Source: an uncultured Pseudomonadota bacterium (GTDB lineage: Bacteria; Bdellovibrionota_B; Oligoflexia; Oligoflexales; CAIYRB01). Taken from it: 64,000 nt of DNA. The translations under genes were made by a program, and so were the position numbers. The notes under the pieces are model-generated. The model did no database searches. It was not told the DNA's origin and saw nothing but the letters and a program-made list of their open reading frames with translations. Location: NCBI GenBank assembly GCA_903928445.1, contig CAIYRB010000200.1, positions 1 to 64,000 of the forward strand. The letters run 5' to 3'. Of this stretch, positions 28,752 to 37,095 are shown in pieces. Numbering within the stretch: the stretch's first letter is position 1; each line of letters opens with the position of its first letter.

Positions 28752-29082
28752 TCTCGGTCGCCTAACACTGCAAGTTTTTGGCGCGGCGACTTGGTGTCGT
28801 TGTTTGCTTGCCGCTCCGCTGGTTGGCGCCCTTGGCTTTTGGTGCTCGGCGCCCTGCCTGTGCTTTCGGCGCGAACGATCTGAGCGCTTTTTGAATGATG
28901 AACAGACTGCTTCCAAACTTTTATTTTTTGCTAAAATCACAGTGATACGACCCTGAAGACTTGATCTTATGTCGACCGGTGACTGGCCCAATGTCATGGG
29001 ACTTTGCGGTCCTGCGCCGCACGGGACCATATGTCCCCAAAATCAGGTATCATTAAAGAAAATCTAACCATTGGAGACCGCT
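28752..29082. other. Intergenic region with inverted-repeat copy B
   Basis: 331 bases between the lipoprotein stop and the PilZ-CBS kinase start. It holds repeat copy B (28810-28854) and, further right, an A+T-rich stretch that could carry the kinase promoter. No gene is evident. Confidence 0.45.
28810..28854 (+). repeat. Inverted repeat copy B
   Basis: 45 bases matching the reverse complement of 27936-27977 with a two-base insertion and one mismatch. It lies about 60 bases after the lipoprotein stop codon. Confidence 0.7.
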
Positions 29083-30537
29083 ATGCTCCGTTTGGATTTG
29101 CGTGAGCTGCGAGTCGGTCTAGATCGTCAACGAAGCGCAGCTGCAATGACTATTATGACGATGTCCCAGAAGCCAGCGACGACCTTTCGCTTGGCCAATA
29201 TCAGTCGCAGCGGGATGTTTATCGAGGCTGACGGTGCTGGCGTTCGACCTGCTGAAGGTTCAGCCCTGCATTTTGCTTTGCACTTAGACGAACATGACGA
29301 AGGCGTGACTGGGGTTGGCTTAGTGCGCTGGGTTCGGGACCGTAGCCTGAGCATTTATCGGCCTGCCGGTTTTGGACTACAAGTGCTTGAGTTTCATGAG
29401 CAGGCGGAACGGCGTTATCTGGAGTTCCTCGAAGCATGCTTGCTGAATCTGAAGATTACCGACCTGATGGACCCGAATTTCGCAAGTGTTGGGCCGGATG
29501 TCGCAGTCAGCGATGTTTTAAAGCTGATGACTGCCCGCAAATCCGATTGCGTCGTCGTCGCGGACGGTGGCGGAGCCCCGCTCGGGATCTTTAGCACTGC
29601 CGACGTGCCGCGACTAGCTGGAAGGCTTCAAGTTCTTAAGCAGGGAGTTGGGCTCCATATGAACCCCGCGCTCTTGACCTTGTCTGTTGAAAGCGAGACC
29701 GAGGACGCCTATTCCATTATGCGCAATGGCACGTTGATGCATATACCTGTGATCGACGACGGCGTGGTTATCGGCATGCTTGCCGCCCGCGACCTAGTGC
29801 GCTACTGGGCGGAATATATGGAGCTGCAGTCAAAACGCCTGGCACGAAATTATGAACGCGCCATGAGCATGATCGCCCACGATCTACGTACCCCGATTGG
29901 CCTAATCCAGATGACCAATGTGATGCTCACGTCTGGCGAGGTCACCCCCGCGGAGTATATGAGTTCAGGGTTCGCTGAGGTCGTTGACGACCGTTGTTCG
30001 ATGATGATGGGGCTTATCGACGATATCTTGGATGTCCAGCGCATTAAGGCAGGTCTGGTGCGGTTGAACCGCGATCACATCGATACCGAGGAGCTAGTAC
30101 GGAAAATCATCCGCGCCTTCATGCCGGCGGCCAATGCCAAGCGAATCAATCTCGGTTTGAAGATTCAATCAACCTTGCCCAAAATCAAAGCCGATCCGTT
30201 GCGTCTGGAGCAAGTCTTCAATAATCTCATTAGCAACGCACTGAAATTCTCCTATGAAGGTGCGAGCGTCGAGGTCAACATTGCAACCCGGCACTCCCAG
30301 GTGGAGATCTCAGTCGTCGACCATGGCCCTGGAATCGCGGCGCATGAACTGAACGGACTGTTTCAAGAATATGGCAACGTCAGCACGCAGCCGACCAAAG
30401 GCGAGAAGCGCACGGGACTTGGGCTTGCGATCGCCAAGCGCTTGGTGGAGGCGCACGGCGGGACGATATCGGTGCAGACAAAACAAGGGGTCGGCACGAC
30501 GTTCACCGTATTGTTGCCGATCGACGCCTTGCAGTAA
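29083..30537 (+). CDS. Sensor histidine kinase with PilZ and paired CBS domains
   Basis: A 484-residue soluble kinase with an unusual order of domains. A PilZ domain (about 1-115, with NISRSGMFIEA and GFGLQVLEF) is followed by a CBS pair (about 125-240: ITDLMDP...GIFSTADVPRLA, then MHIPVIDDGVVIGMLAARDL). A HisKA region comes next with His266 in IAHDLRTP, and a HATPase domain (about 375-484: NNLISNALKF, DHGPGIAAHE, GLGLAIAKRL). No transmembrane segment is present. PilZ usually binds cyclic di-GMP and CBS pairs bind adenosine nucleotides, so it may join both signals to phosphotransfer. The RxxxR part of PilZ is not clear. GGAG at 29073 supports the ATG at 29083. No response regulator is adjacent. 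Confidence 0.88.
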   Translation: MLRLDLRELRVGLDRQRSAAAMTIMTMSQKPATTFRLANISRSGMFIEADGAGVRPAEGSALHFALHLDEHDEGVTGVGLVRWVRDRSLSIYRPAGFGLQVLEFHEQAERRYLEFLEACLLNLKITDLMDPNFASVGPDVAVSDVLKLMTARKSDCVVVADGGGAPLGIFSTADVPRLAGRLQVLKQGVGLHMNPALLTLSVESETEDAYSIMRNGTLMHIPVIDDGVVIGMLAARDLVRYWAEYMELQSKRLARNYERAMSMIAHDLRTPIGLIQMTNVMLTSGEVTPAEYMSSGFAEVVDDRCSMMMGLIDDILDVQRIKAGLVRLNRDHIDTEELVRKIIRAFMPAANAKRINLGLKIQSTLPKIKADPLRLEQVFNNLISNALKFSYEGASVEVNIATRHSQVEISVVDHGPGIAAHELNGLFQEYGNVSTQPTKGEKRTGLGLAIAKRLVEAHGGTISVQTKQGVGTTFTVLLPIDALQ

Positions 30538-30624
30538 CATGGAATCAATTACCGTTAACAGCGGGCGTGGACATTTGTTGTATCATGGTTAAAGACCGGT
30601 CTGTGCTGACATCTGCCGCTTCTA

Positions 30625-31569
30625 TTGTGCATCGAGTCAAATGTGACCAAGAACAGAATATCGCGTCGACTTGTACTCGCATCTTTGGTCTTGGTGCTTG
30701 AAGCGTCATGCATGAGTGTCGAGACGAGAAATCAGCGGCAACCGTCTGCCCCTGCGGGTGGCACTGGTGATCCCAAGAGTATACAGGCGCCACCCGTGCT
30801 CGCACCGGGGCAGCCGGTTGCGCCGGCCCAGCAAAAGCCGGTGGGTGGCAGCGCGGGATGTCAGACGCTGAGCACCAATACGGGCATCAAGACGATCTCG
30901 ATCGCTGTCGGTGATCATCAGAGGAGCTTTATCCGGGTCGTTAACGGCAAATACAGTAACCTGACGAAGCATGTTCTCATCATCGGCTATCATGGCCTCG
31001 GACTCGACGGAACCTCGCCACGCAGAGATCATAAATGGACCGACGTCGAAGCCATGGCTGCTGACCAAGCGATCTTTATCTATGCCAACGCGTTGGGAGG
31101 AGCCTGGGACGCCAACGACTCGACCGGTGACCTTGAATTCTTTGACGAGATGGTCAGGACGACTGGGGAGATCTATTGCATCGATCCCAAGCGCGTCTTT
31201 GTCCATGGCTTCAGCAACGGCGCCTTTTTTGTCAATGACCTGGTCGGAATCCGTAAAGACGCCATTCGTGCCGTCATTTCTGTCGCTGGCGGCGGTAGTG
31301 GCGCCACCATACCGGCCATGGTGATCCACGGCCATGCCGATCAGACGGTTGGCTTTTCTTCCCACGCACCGACCTTGCTGAAGTCCTATGCCGCCGCCGA
31401 TGGTTGCGCCACGCCGGTGAACATGGCGTCTATCCCTAAGGGAAGTTGCCAGACGCTCACCGGCTGTCCTGATAAACTACCGGTCATTTTTTGCCCTTGG
31501 GATGGAAATCACCATTGGCCGGAATTCACCTTGCCCGACGTGTGGAAGTTTATCTCGTCCCTTCAATAA
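30625..31569 (+). CDS. Secreted alpha/beta-hydrolase, PHB depolymerase/feruloyl esterase-like
   Basis: A protein of up to 314 residues with an exported N-terminus (SRRLVLASLVLVLEASC) and a Pro/Ala/Gly-rich linker (about 35-75). The catalytic domain shows IIGYHGLG, the nucleophile elbow GFSNGA, the acid Asp in IHGHADQTVGF and a late His before WPEF. This is the layout of the LpqC/polyhydroxybutyrate depolymerase-like esterases. It would act outside the cytoplasm on an ester polymer or feruloyl ester. The start is uncertain: TTG at 30625 or GTG at 30643, neither with a strong ribosome site. Six Cys residues after the linker suggest disulfides. Confidence 0.82.
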   Translation: MCIESNVTKNRISRRLVLASLVLVLEASCMSVETRNQRQPSAPAGGTGDPKSIQAPPVLAPGQPVAPAQQKPVGGSAGCQTLSTNTGIKTISIAVGDHQRSFIRVVNGKYSNLTKHVLIIGYHGLGLDGTSPRRDHKWTDVEAMAADQAIFIYANALGGAWDANDSTGDLEFFDEMVRTTGEIYCIDPKRVFVHGFSNGAFFVNDLVGIRKDAIRAVISVAGGGSGATIPAMVIHGHADQTVGFSSHAPTLLKSYAAADGCATPVNMASIPKGSCQTLTGCPDKLPVIFCPWDGNHHWPEFTLPDVWKFISSLQ

Positions 31570-31674
31570 TCGTGATTCGAGAGTCTTCTGATCATAAAAG
31601 CTCTGCCGGCGCTATGGCGTGCGGTACCAAAATATCCCGTTAGCCTGGCTGAACTGACGCCTACCTTGGCTTGT

Positions 31675-32052
31675 TCAGCGCTTGATCGTTGCCACGGCTA
31701 GGGCCGCCCAGCCGATGAGAAAGGCGAGGCCACCAAAAGGCGTGACGATCCCCAGCTTACGGATGTCGGTTAGGGCAAGAGCGTACAGACTCCCCGAAAA
31801 TAGCAAGGTGCCAATGGCGAAGCTGCCCCCCGCGACGCGTATCGCCGGGTTGTCGATCTTGACGGCCAGCAGACCCACCGCGATCAGTGCTAGGGCATGG
31901 TACATCTGGTAGCGAGCGCCGACTTCAAAGGTCGCCAGGTTTTCCGGGGTGATCCGCTCGCGCAGGGCATGGGCACCAAAGGCGCCAAAGGCTACCGATA
32001 GACCTGCCGAAATCGCTCCTAGGGCCGTCCACATCGTCCATTCCACAGCCAT
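31675..32052 (-). CDS. DUF423 family membrane protein
   Basis: A 125-residue inner-membrane protein of the DUF423 (YgdD) family: four hydrophobic helices, with AFGAFGAHALRERI after the first, YQMYHALALIAVGLL, then GTLLFSGSLYALAL and TPFGGLAFLIGWAAL. The function of the family is unknown. The start at 32052 gives the normal length; an upstream extension in frame would run antisense into fabI. It diverges from fabI with about 100 bases between the starts. Confidence 0.88.
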   Translation of the reverse strand: MAVEWTMWTALGAISAGLSVAFGAFGAHALRERITPENLATFEVGARYQMYHALALIAVGLLAVKIDNPAIRVAGGSFAIGTLLFSGSLYALALTDIRKLGIVTPFGGLAFLIGWAALAVATIKR

Positions 32053-32152
32053 TCTCCCGCACCGCTGGTTTTTTGCCTGGCCGCTCGGCCCTGTGGCACT
32101 GTATCTTAGGGTCTTTAGAAACTCCACGAATTCCCAGATTAGGGGCGACCAT

Positions 32153-32950
32153 ATGGGACTCTTTAGCGGTAAAAAAGGCATCATCATGGGAGTCGTCAAT
32201 GACTTCTCTCTGGCAACCGGCATCGCCAAGTTTCTCCATGCCGAAGGTGCCCAACTCGGCTTCAGCCACCTGCCCGATCAAGATGGCAAAACTCGCATGG
32301 CGCAGCGCGTGCAGCGCGTCGCCGAGCCTCTAGGCGTCAGCTTCGTCAAACCCTGCGATGTGAGCAGTGACCAGCAGATCAGCGAGTTTTTCGCGGCTGT
32401 GCAGGAGAGCTTTGGTCACATCGATTTTCTCGTCCATTCGATCGCGTTTGCCCCCCTCGAAGATATTCGTTGTCCAACGCTCGAAGCGTCGCGCCAGGGC
32501 TTCCACACGGCGATGGATATCAGCGTCTACAGCTTTATCGCCGTAGCCAGGGCGGCGGCACCGTTGTTTGAGAAGGGCGGGGCCATGGTGACCTTGTCTT
32601 ACTTTGGTGGCGAGAAGGTAGTGCATGGCTACAATATGATGGGTGTGTGTAAAGCTGCTCTCGAGATGACGACGCGCTACCTAGCACTAGATCTTGGGCG
32701 GAAGAATATTCGCGTCAATGCTGTGAGTGCCGGTCCGATCAAAACTCTGGCCTCGTCGGCGGTTGGCGAGTTTTCGAAAATGCTCGACCTTCAAGCCGAC
32801 AGTGCGCCGCTCGGTCGCAACATCACGACCCTGGAGGTTGGCAAGGCTTGTGGATACCTGCTTAGCGATTTATCCAGTGCGACGACCGGCGAGATCATGC
32901 ATGTGGACGGTGGCTTCAATATCATGAGCGCTGTAGGTCGCAACGGTTAG
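32153..32950 (+). CDS. fabI: Enoyl-[acyl-carrier-protein] reductase (NADH)
   Basis: Catalyses the last reduction in each fatty acid elongation cycle. The 265 residues match FabI. The short-chain dehydrogenase fold with the FabI-type catalytic pattern is visible: Tyr150, Tyr160 and Lys167 in SYFGGEKVVHGYNMMGVCKA, HSIAFAP in the middle, and the C-terminal GEIMHVDGGFNIM. The N-terminal cofactor loop is GVVNDFSLATGIA. The start at 32153 is the first that gives the correct N-terminus. It is single, followed by a long hairpin shared with the convergent SprT-like gene. Confidence 0.96.
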   Translation: MGLFSGKKGIIMGVVNDFSLATGIAKFLHAEGAQLGFSHLPDQDGKTRMAQRVQRVAEPLGVSFVKPCDVSSDQQISEFFAAVQESFGHIDFLVHSIAFAPLEDIRCPTLEASRQGFHTAMDISVYSFIAVARAAAPLFEKGGAMVTLSYFGGEKVVHGYNMMGVCKAALEMTTRYLALDLGRKNIRVNAVSAGPIKTLASSAVGEFSKMLDLQADSAPLGRNITTLEVGKACGYLLSDLSSATTGEIMHVDGGFNIMSAVGRNG

Positions 32951-32954
32951 ATGA

Positions 32955-33001
32955 AGGAACGATGCCGCAGGCCGGTGGGCGCACCGGCGTCCTACGTTCC
33001 T
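32955..33001. terminator. Hairpin between convergent fabI and SprT-like genes
   Basis: An inner stem GCCGGTG/CACCGGC (32971-32977 and 32982-32988) sits within an outer stem AGGAACG/CGTTCCT (32955-32961 and 32995-33001). There is no T-run on either side, so it may slow transcription from both directions without being a classical intrinsic terminator. Confidence 0.4.
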
Positions 33002-33062
33002 GGCCGGGCGCATGCTGATAAACGCACGTCAATGACCGCATCGGATGTTCTAAGGTCCCGCA

Positions 33063-34181
33063 TCAGCCCTTGAGCTGCAATCCGCGGTTGCCATCCTGCT
33101 GCGTGACCCCACGGTGCAAGGTGATCGTTCCGCCGTCGCTGACTCCGGCGGCAAACGAAGCCGAGTCGCCATAGCTGCTGCCGGTGCGCCGAGTGGCCAG
33201 CCGAGGATGGCGTTCTTGGATAAATTCTTTGAGGAAGTGATCGGCTTGGGCCATCAGCGCATGGTGCTGCTGCGCCGTGCCTGGTTCAAAGGGAGTATGG
33301 ACCTCGCTGCTTAGCTTCTGGCGAAAGCCCGACAAAAGGCCAAGCATATAGGAACGCCGCGCCTTGCCTGCCTTGCCGCTGCGCTTTTTGTAGTCGGTCC
33401 ATAGACTGGCTAATTGATGGCGTAAAAAGTGGTAGACATATTCTGCCATCAAGACGTTTTCACGAGTTCCTAGCAGCTCGACTGCTTTGTATTTAGTCGC
33501 GGCCTGGGCGTCGTAGTGATCCAGGTAAATGGCACGCACAAAAAAATGTTCGGTGAGGATGCTGAAAATAAGCGTTTCCTCAGCGCTAACGCTCTTCTTT
33601 TTGGCGCCGATGATGCAGTACACATGGGTTGAGGTTTTCTTGGCGGCAAGGCGTTCCAGGTTGTATTTCGCGTAGAGCTGGCGGACGCGCTGCATGGCGA
33701 GGGCGGCTTCATGCTCGTTGGTCGAGGCGGCCAAGGCGAGCAACTTTTCAGCACGCTTAAGCAGGCGCTCTTCGTCCTCGCTCAGCAGCTTGTCTCGCCA
33801 ACTAGGAATTTGCTGCGGTAGCTCACCACTAGCCAGGCGGGCCCACTCAGCGACTCCTAGGCGCAGGCAGGCCGTCTGGAAGGCGTTGCCATGAGGCGTA
33901 CCACCAAGGGCTTGGTCGCTGACCATTTGGTGCGCCATTTCATGCTTCAGCACTTCGATGACGACGTCCCATGGATGTAACTCGATCAGTCGTTTGGCGA
34001 TGACTAAACAACGGGTCGCTGGGCGCCACTCGCCCCAGGTGCTGGTCAGCTCCTCGATGCGCAGGTTGGGTGTGCCAAGGCGGACGTTGAAATGAAAGCA
34101 GACATTACCGTATTCATAATAAAGCTGCTCAGTCCAGGCGCGGGTAAGGTCTTGCCGCATTTGGTCGGATGGTGCATGCAT
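33063..34181 (-). CDS. SprT-like / DUF2786 zinc metalloprotease-like protein
   Basis: A 372-residue cytoplasmic protein. The N-terminal region (about 1-130) carries VIEVLKHEMAHQMV, an HExxH-type zinc site of SprT-like peptidases, followed by GNAFQTACLRLG. The centre contains a DUF2786 block (LLKRAEKLLALAASTNEHEAALAMQRV then YAKYNLE). The C-terminal third is basic, with YMLGLLSGFRQKL. Proteins with this pairing are known from deltaproteobacteria and phage; the role is unknown, though SprT relatives process DNA-protein crosslinks. It converges on fabI. Nothing is visible in the 294 bases upstream (34182-34475). Confidence 0.82.
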   Translation of the reverse strand: MHAPSDQMRQDLTRAWTEQLYYEYGNVCFHFNVRLGTPNLRIEELTSTWGEWRPATRCLVIAKRLIELHPWDVVIEVLKHEMAHQMVSDQALGGTPHGNAFQTACLRLGVAEWARLASGELPQQIPSWRDKLLSEDEERLLKRAEKLLALAASTNEHEAALAMQRVRQLYAKYNLERLAAKKTSTHVYCIIGAKKKSVSAEETLIFSILTEHFFVRAIYLDHYDAQAATKYKAVELLGTRENVLMAEYVYHFLRHQLASLWTDYKKRSGKAGKARRSYMLGLLSGFRQKLSSEVHTPFEPGTAQQHHALMAQADHFLKEFIQERHPRLATRRTGSSYGDSASFAAGVSDGGTITLHRGVTQQDGNRGLQLKG

Positions 34182-34475
34182 CTAAGATCATCCCTGTGCA
34201 TGTGACTAGGATCACATACTCTGTAGCTCAGGTTTCAACGTCGGCCCAAGCTAGCAGACTCAATTTATGGTGCCAATACCATTATTTGATCGGTGCCAAA
34301 GCGAGACGTGGACTCATGTGCCCCCGTCAGGAGCCTTATAAGCGCGAATTTACAGGTTCTTAACTCCCGGGCGAGCATGGCCGAAGCCGCAGCCGATGGA
34401 GCTAGGGCTAGCGACTGAATCGGATGAGAATGACGATAGGACCCACCCTAGAACATTGATCGAGGCGATAAGAGT

Positions 34476-35294
34476 CTAGCTCTTACCCATCCCCTTGCAG
34501 TCGTCAAACTCTTTACGTAGCGATTGATTCATCTCTTTTAAGACATCATATTCGCGAGTCGAGCGGACCCGTCCGTAGTACTCGCTGATCATGACCGACT
34601 TGTCTGGCGTCATGACCTCGAGGATGGCGGTGACCTGTTTTTGCGGCAAGGCTTTGAACAGTTCGACGACCAAGTCTTTGTCCAGTTTTTCTAAGACTGG
34701 CGCGGCCTTTTTGGGCTCCATCTTGGCATACATGGTAATCAATTTGTCGAGGCGTTCGCCCTTTAGGTCCTTTTCCTGCTGGATCGTTTGCGCGAAGTAA
34801 CGACGCTCCTCATCCAGGCGTTTAAGCTTTTCGTCGATAGACCCCTCTAAGCCCTTAAGCTGCTCCTCGCGGCGACTGAGTCCGGCGAGGCGATCTTCGA
34901 TCTGCTGCTTTTTGCGTTCGGCGACCTCCAGATATTTACCCAGCTCATCCCTTTTCATCGTCTCGGGATGCAGCTCGGGTAGTTCGAGTAAGTTGGCGAG
35001 AAAGCTCTTGCGTGCCTTGCCGCTGCTCTTTTCGCCGTCCGCCTTGGCCTCGTCGCTGCCTTTCGGTGCACTGGTCCTTTTCTCCTGGTCTGCCTTTTCT
35101 TCGACTTTGTCCTTGGTGTCCTTGGTGTCCTTGGCTTCTTTGCCGCCATCCTTCGCGCCTTTGTCCTCAGCGAACAGGTCTTGGTCGCCAAGGGTGAAGC
35201 CACTGTCCATGGCTAGCCAGAGTCCGATGAGTAGCAAGATCTTCAGGCCAATGATGACCTGCCACAGGCTTGGTTTGCGTATTGTGAATGCCAC
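34476..35294 (-). CDS. MotE-like flagellar protein with MgtE_N-type domain
   Basis: A 272-residue protein with one N-terminal transmembrane helix (about 12-30), a highly charged Lys/Glu/Asp region (45-95), a long coiled coil (about 110-195), and a C-terminal MgtE_N-type helical domain (KKAAPVLEKLDKDLVVELFKAL then VTAILEVM). This matches MotE-type proteins, which in Sinorhizobium chaperone the periplasmic motility protein MotC; the MgtE_N fold is related to the FliG middle domain. It is the last gene of the flagellar operon, ten bases after fliJ. Exact role here is unknown. Confidence 0.72.
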   Translation of the reverse strand: MAFTIRKPSLWQVIIGLKILLLIGLWLAMDSGFTLGDQDLFAEDKGAKDGGKEAKDTKDTKDKVEEKADQEKRTSAPKGSDEAKADGEKSSGKARKSFLANLLELPELHPETMKRDELGKYLEVAERKKQQIEDRLAGLSRREEQLKGLEGSIDEKLKRLDEERRYFAQTIQQEKDLKGERLDKLITMYAKMEPKKAAPVLEKLDKDLVVELFKALPQKQVTAILEVMTPDKSVMISEYYGRVRSTREYDVLKEMNQSLRKEFDDCKGMGKS

Positions 35295-35304
35295 GCGAAT
35301 CCCT

Positions 35305-35751
35305 CTAGTTGCGGCTGATGTGCTGACGCAGGGCGATCTCGTCTAGCGACCGCTGCTCAGCTTTACTGCTGTCGCTGCGGAACTGTCTTTCGTATTTGTC
35401 TTTGAGCTTTTCGACCGCAGCTAGATCACGTTCCGCCGTGAGCAGCTGGGCAATCTGGCGCTTTTCTTTATGTTCAATCTCTTGCACGCTTTTGTAGCAC
35501 TGATACCAAGTGGCTTTGACATGATCGAGGCCGCTTTCGACGGTTTCTTGATTGATCCGCGTGCTCGACGCGCGGATGGCATTGAGCTCCTCAAGGCCCT
35601 CCATATAGCGACGCTGGTGCGTCTTCATCGCTTGGACCATGGCGACCTTTTCCCTGCGCACCTGTTCTAGCGTCGCCGATTCCTCATCGACGCGTGTTTT
35701 CTTTTCCTTGATCAAGGGCTGTAGGCGCTTGATTTTGAGTAGGATCTGCAT
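35305..35751 (-). CDS. fliJ: Flagellar export chaperone FliJ
   Basis: A 148-residue, almost wholly helical coiled-coil protein: ERDLAAVEKLKDKYERQF near the end and a charged heptad pattern throughout. FliJ is the central stalk of the flagellar ATPase ring and escorts export chaperones. It is weakly conserved, so the call relies on size, coiled coil and position directly after fliI with a six-base gap. Confidence 0.85.
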   Translation of the reverse strand: MQILLKIKRLQPLIKEKKTRVDEESATLEQVRREKVAMVQAMKTHQRRYMEGLEELNAIRASSTRINQETVESGLDHVKATWYQCYKSVQEIEHKEKRQIAQLLTAERDLAAVEKLKDKYERQFRSDSSKAEQRSLDEIALRQHISRN

Positions 35752-35757
35752 GCGTCG

Positions 35758-37095
35758 TTATCTGCCTTTTCTAAAGATGGCACGCATCCCGTCGAGGGCT
35801 TGAGCCATGGTGGAGTGCTCTTTGATGTCTTGCTTCAAGAAGGCTTCGATGGCGGGCATGTAGGCGATGGCGGCATCGATGGTGGGGTTGGAGCCAGATT
35901 GGTAGGTGCCAAGGTTGATATAGTCGAGATTTTCTTGGTAGGCCCCGATCAGGGCTCGCATCGTCGAGGCGAGTTGCCAGTGCTCGTCGTCGACGACATC
36001 GCGCATGACTCGACTGATACTGGTGTTGACTTCAATGGCGGGAAAATAGCCTCGGCCGGCAAGAGTCCGAGAAAGGTTGACGTGTCCGTCTAGGATAGAG
36101 CGGACGTGATCAGGAATAGGATCGTTGAAGTCGTCGCCATCGACTAGGACGGTATATAGGCCGCTAATACTGCCGCAACCAGCAACCTGGGGGCCACTGC
36201 GTTCGAGCAAGCGTGGGATCAGCGAAAAGACCGACGGTGGGTAGCCTTTGGTCGTCGGTGGTTCGCCGATGGCCAGGCCGATTTCGCGCTGGGCCATCGC
36301 CACGCGTGTCAGACTGTCCATCATCAACAGGACTTTTTTACCTTGTGCCGAGAAGGCTTCGGCAATGGCGGTGGTTGCCTTGGCGGCACGGATGCGCATG
36401 AGCGGGGATTGATCGCTGGTGCTGCACACCACGACGGAGCGGCGGCGACCTTCAGGGCCGAGGTCGCGTTCGATAAACTCGCGGACTTCACGACCCCGTT
36501 CGCCGATGAGGCCGATGACGTTAACGTCAGCGTCCGAGCCTCGGGCGATCATCCCCATCAGCACCGACTTTCCGACCCCCGAACCGGCCATGATCCCAAT
36601 GCGTTGGCCTTCGCCAAAGGTCAGGACGGAGTCGATGGCTCTGATGCCCATGCTCAGCGTGTGCTCGATGCGCCCACGGCTGAGCGGATTGGGGGCTTCG
36701 CGGTCGAGCGGGACGAAGTGCGGGCGCTCAGGAAGGGTGAGCGAGTGATCGAGGGAATTCATCATCGGGTCGACAACCTGGCCGAGGAGAAAGTCGCCGA
36801 CGGGAATTTTATCCCAAGCCTTCTTGCCGCTGACAGCGCAGCCTGGAGCGATGCCGTGGATGCCGGCATAGGGAATCAACAGAGCCCGGTCTCGATTGAA
36901 GCCGACCACCTCGGCGAGAACATCGTTATGGCCGTGGACTTTAATGCTGACAATGGATCCGACGCTACTGCCTGGAAGATGCGCTTCAAGCGCCGTTCCG
37001 ACGATGTTCGTGATGCGGCCGGCTATGTCCCAAGCGATGTGGTTGAAGGAGGTCTTTAGGTTGTCGCGTTCAAAACGGCGCAGATGGAGATTCAC
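35758..37095 (-). CDS. fliI: Flagellum-specific ATPase FliI
   Basis: The 445-residue ATPase of the flagellar type III export apparatus, related to the F1 beta subunit. Walker A is AGSGVGKS (residues 170-177). GLIGERGREVREFIERDLG, VLLMMDSLTRVAMAQREIGLAIGEPPTTKGYPPSVF and YTVLVDGDDFNDPI are characteristic. It hexamerises with FliH and FliJ at the export gate. It overlaps fliH by four bases and precedes fliJ by six. Confidence 0.97.
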   Translation of the reverse strand: MNLHLRRFERDNLKTSFNHIAWDIAGRITNIVGTALEAHLPGSSVGSIVSIKVHGHNDVLAEVVGFNRDRALLIPYAGIHGIAPGCAVSGKKAWDKIPVGDFLLGQVVDPMMNSLDHSLTLPERPHFVPLDREAPNPLSRGRIEHTLSMGIRAIDSVLTFGEGQRIGIMAGSGVGKSVLMGMIARGSDADVNVIGLIGERGREVREFIERDLGPEGRRRSVVVCSTSDQSPLMRIRAAKATTAIAEAFSAQGKKVLLMMDSLTRVAMAQREIGLAIGEPPTTKGYPPSVFSLIPRLLERSGPQVAGCGSISGLYTVLVDGDDFNDPIPDHVRSILDGHVNLSRTLAGRGYFPAIEVNTSISRVMRDVVDDEHWQLASTMRALIGAYQENLDYINLGTYQSGSNPTIDAAIAYMPAIEAFLKQDIKEHSTMAQALDGMRAIFRKGR

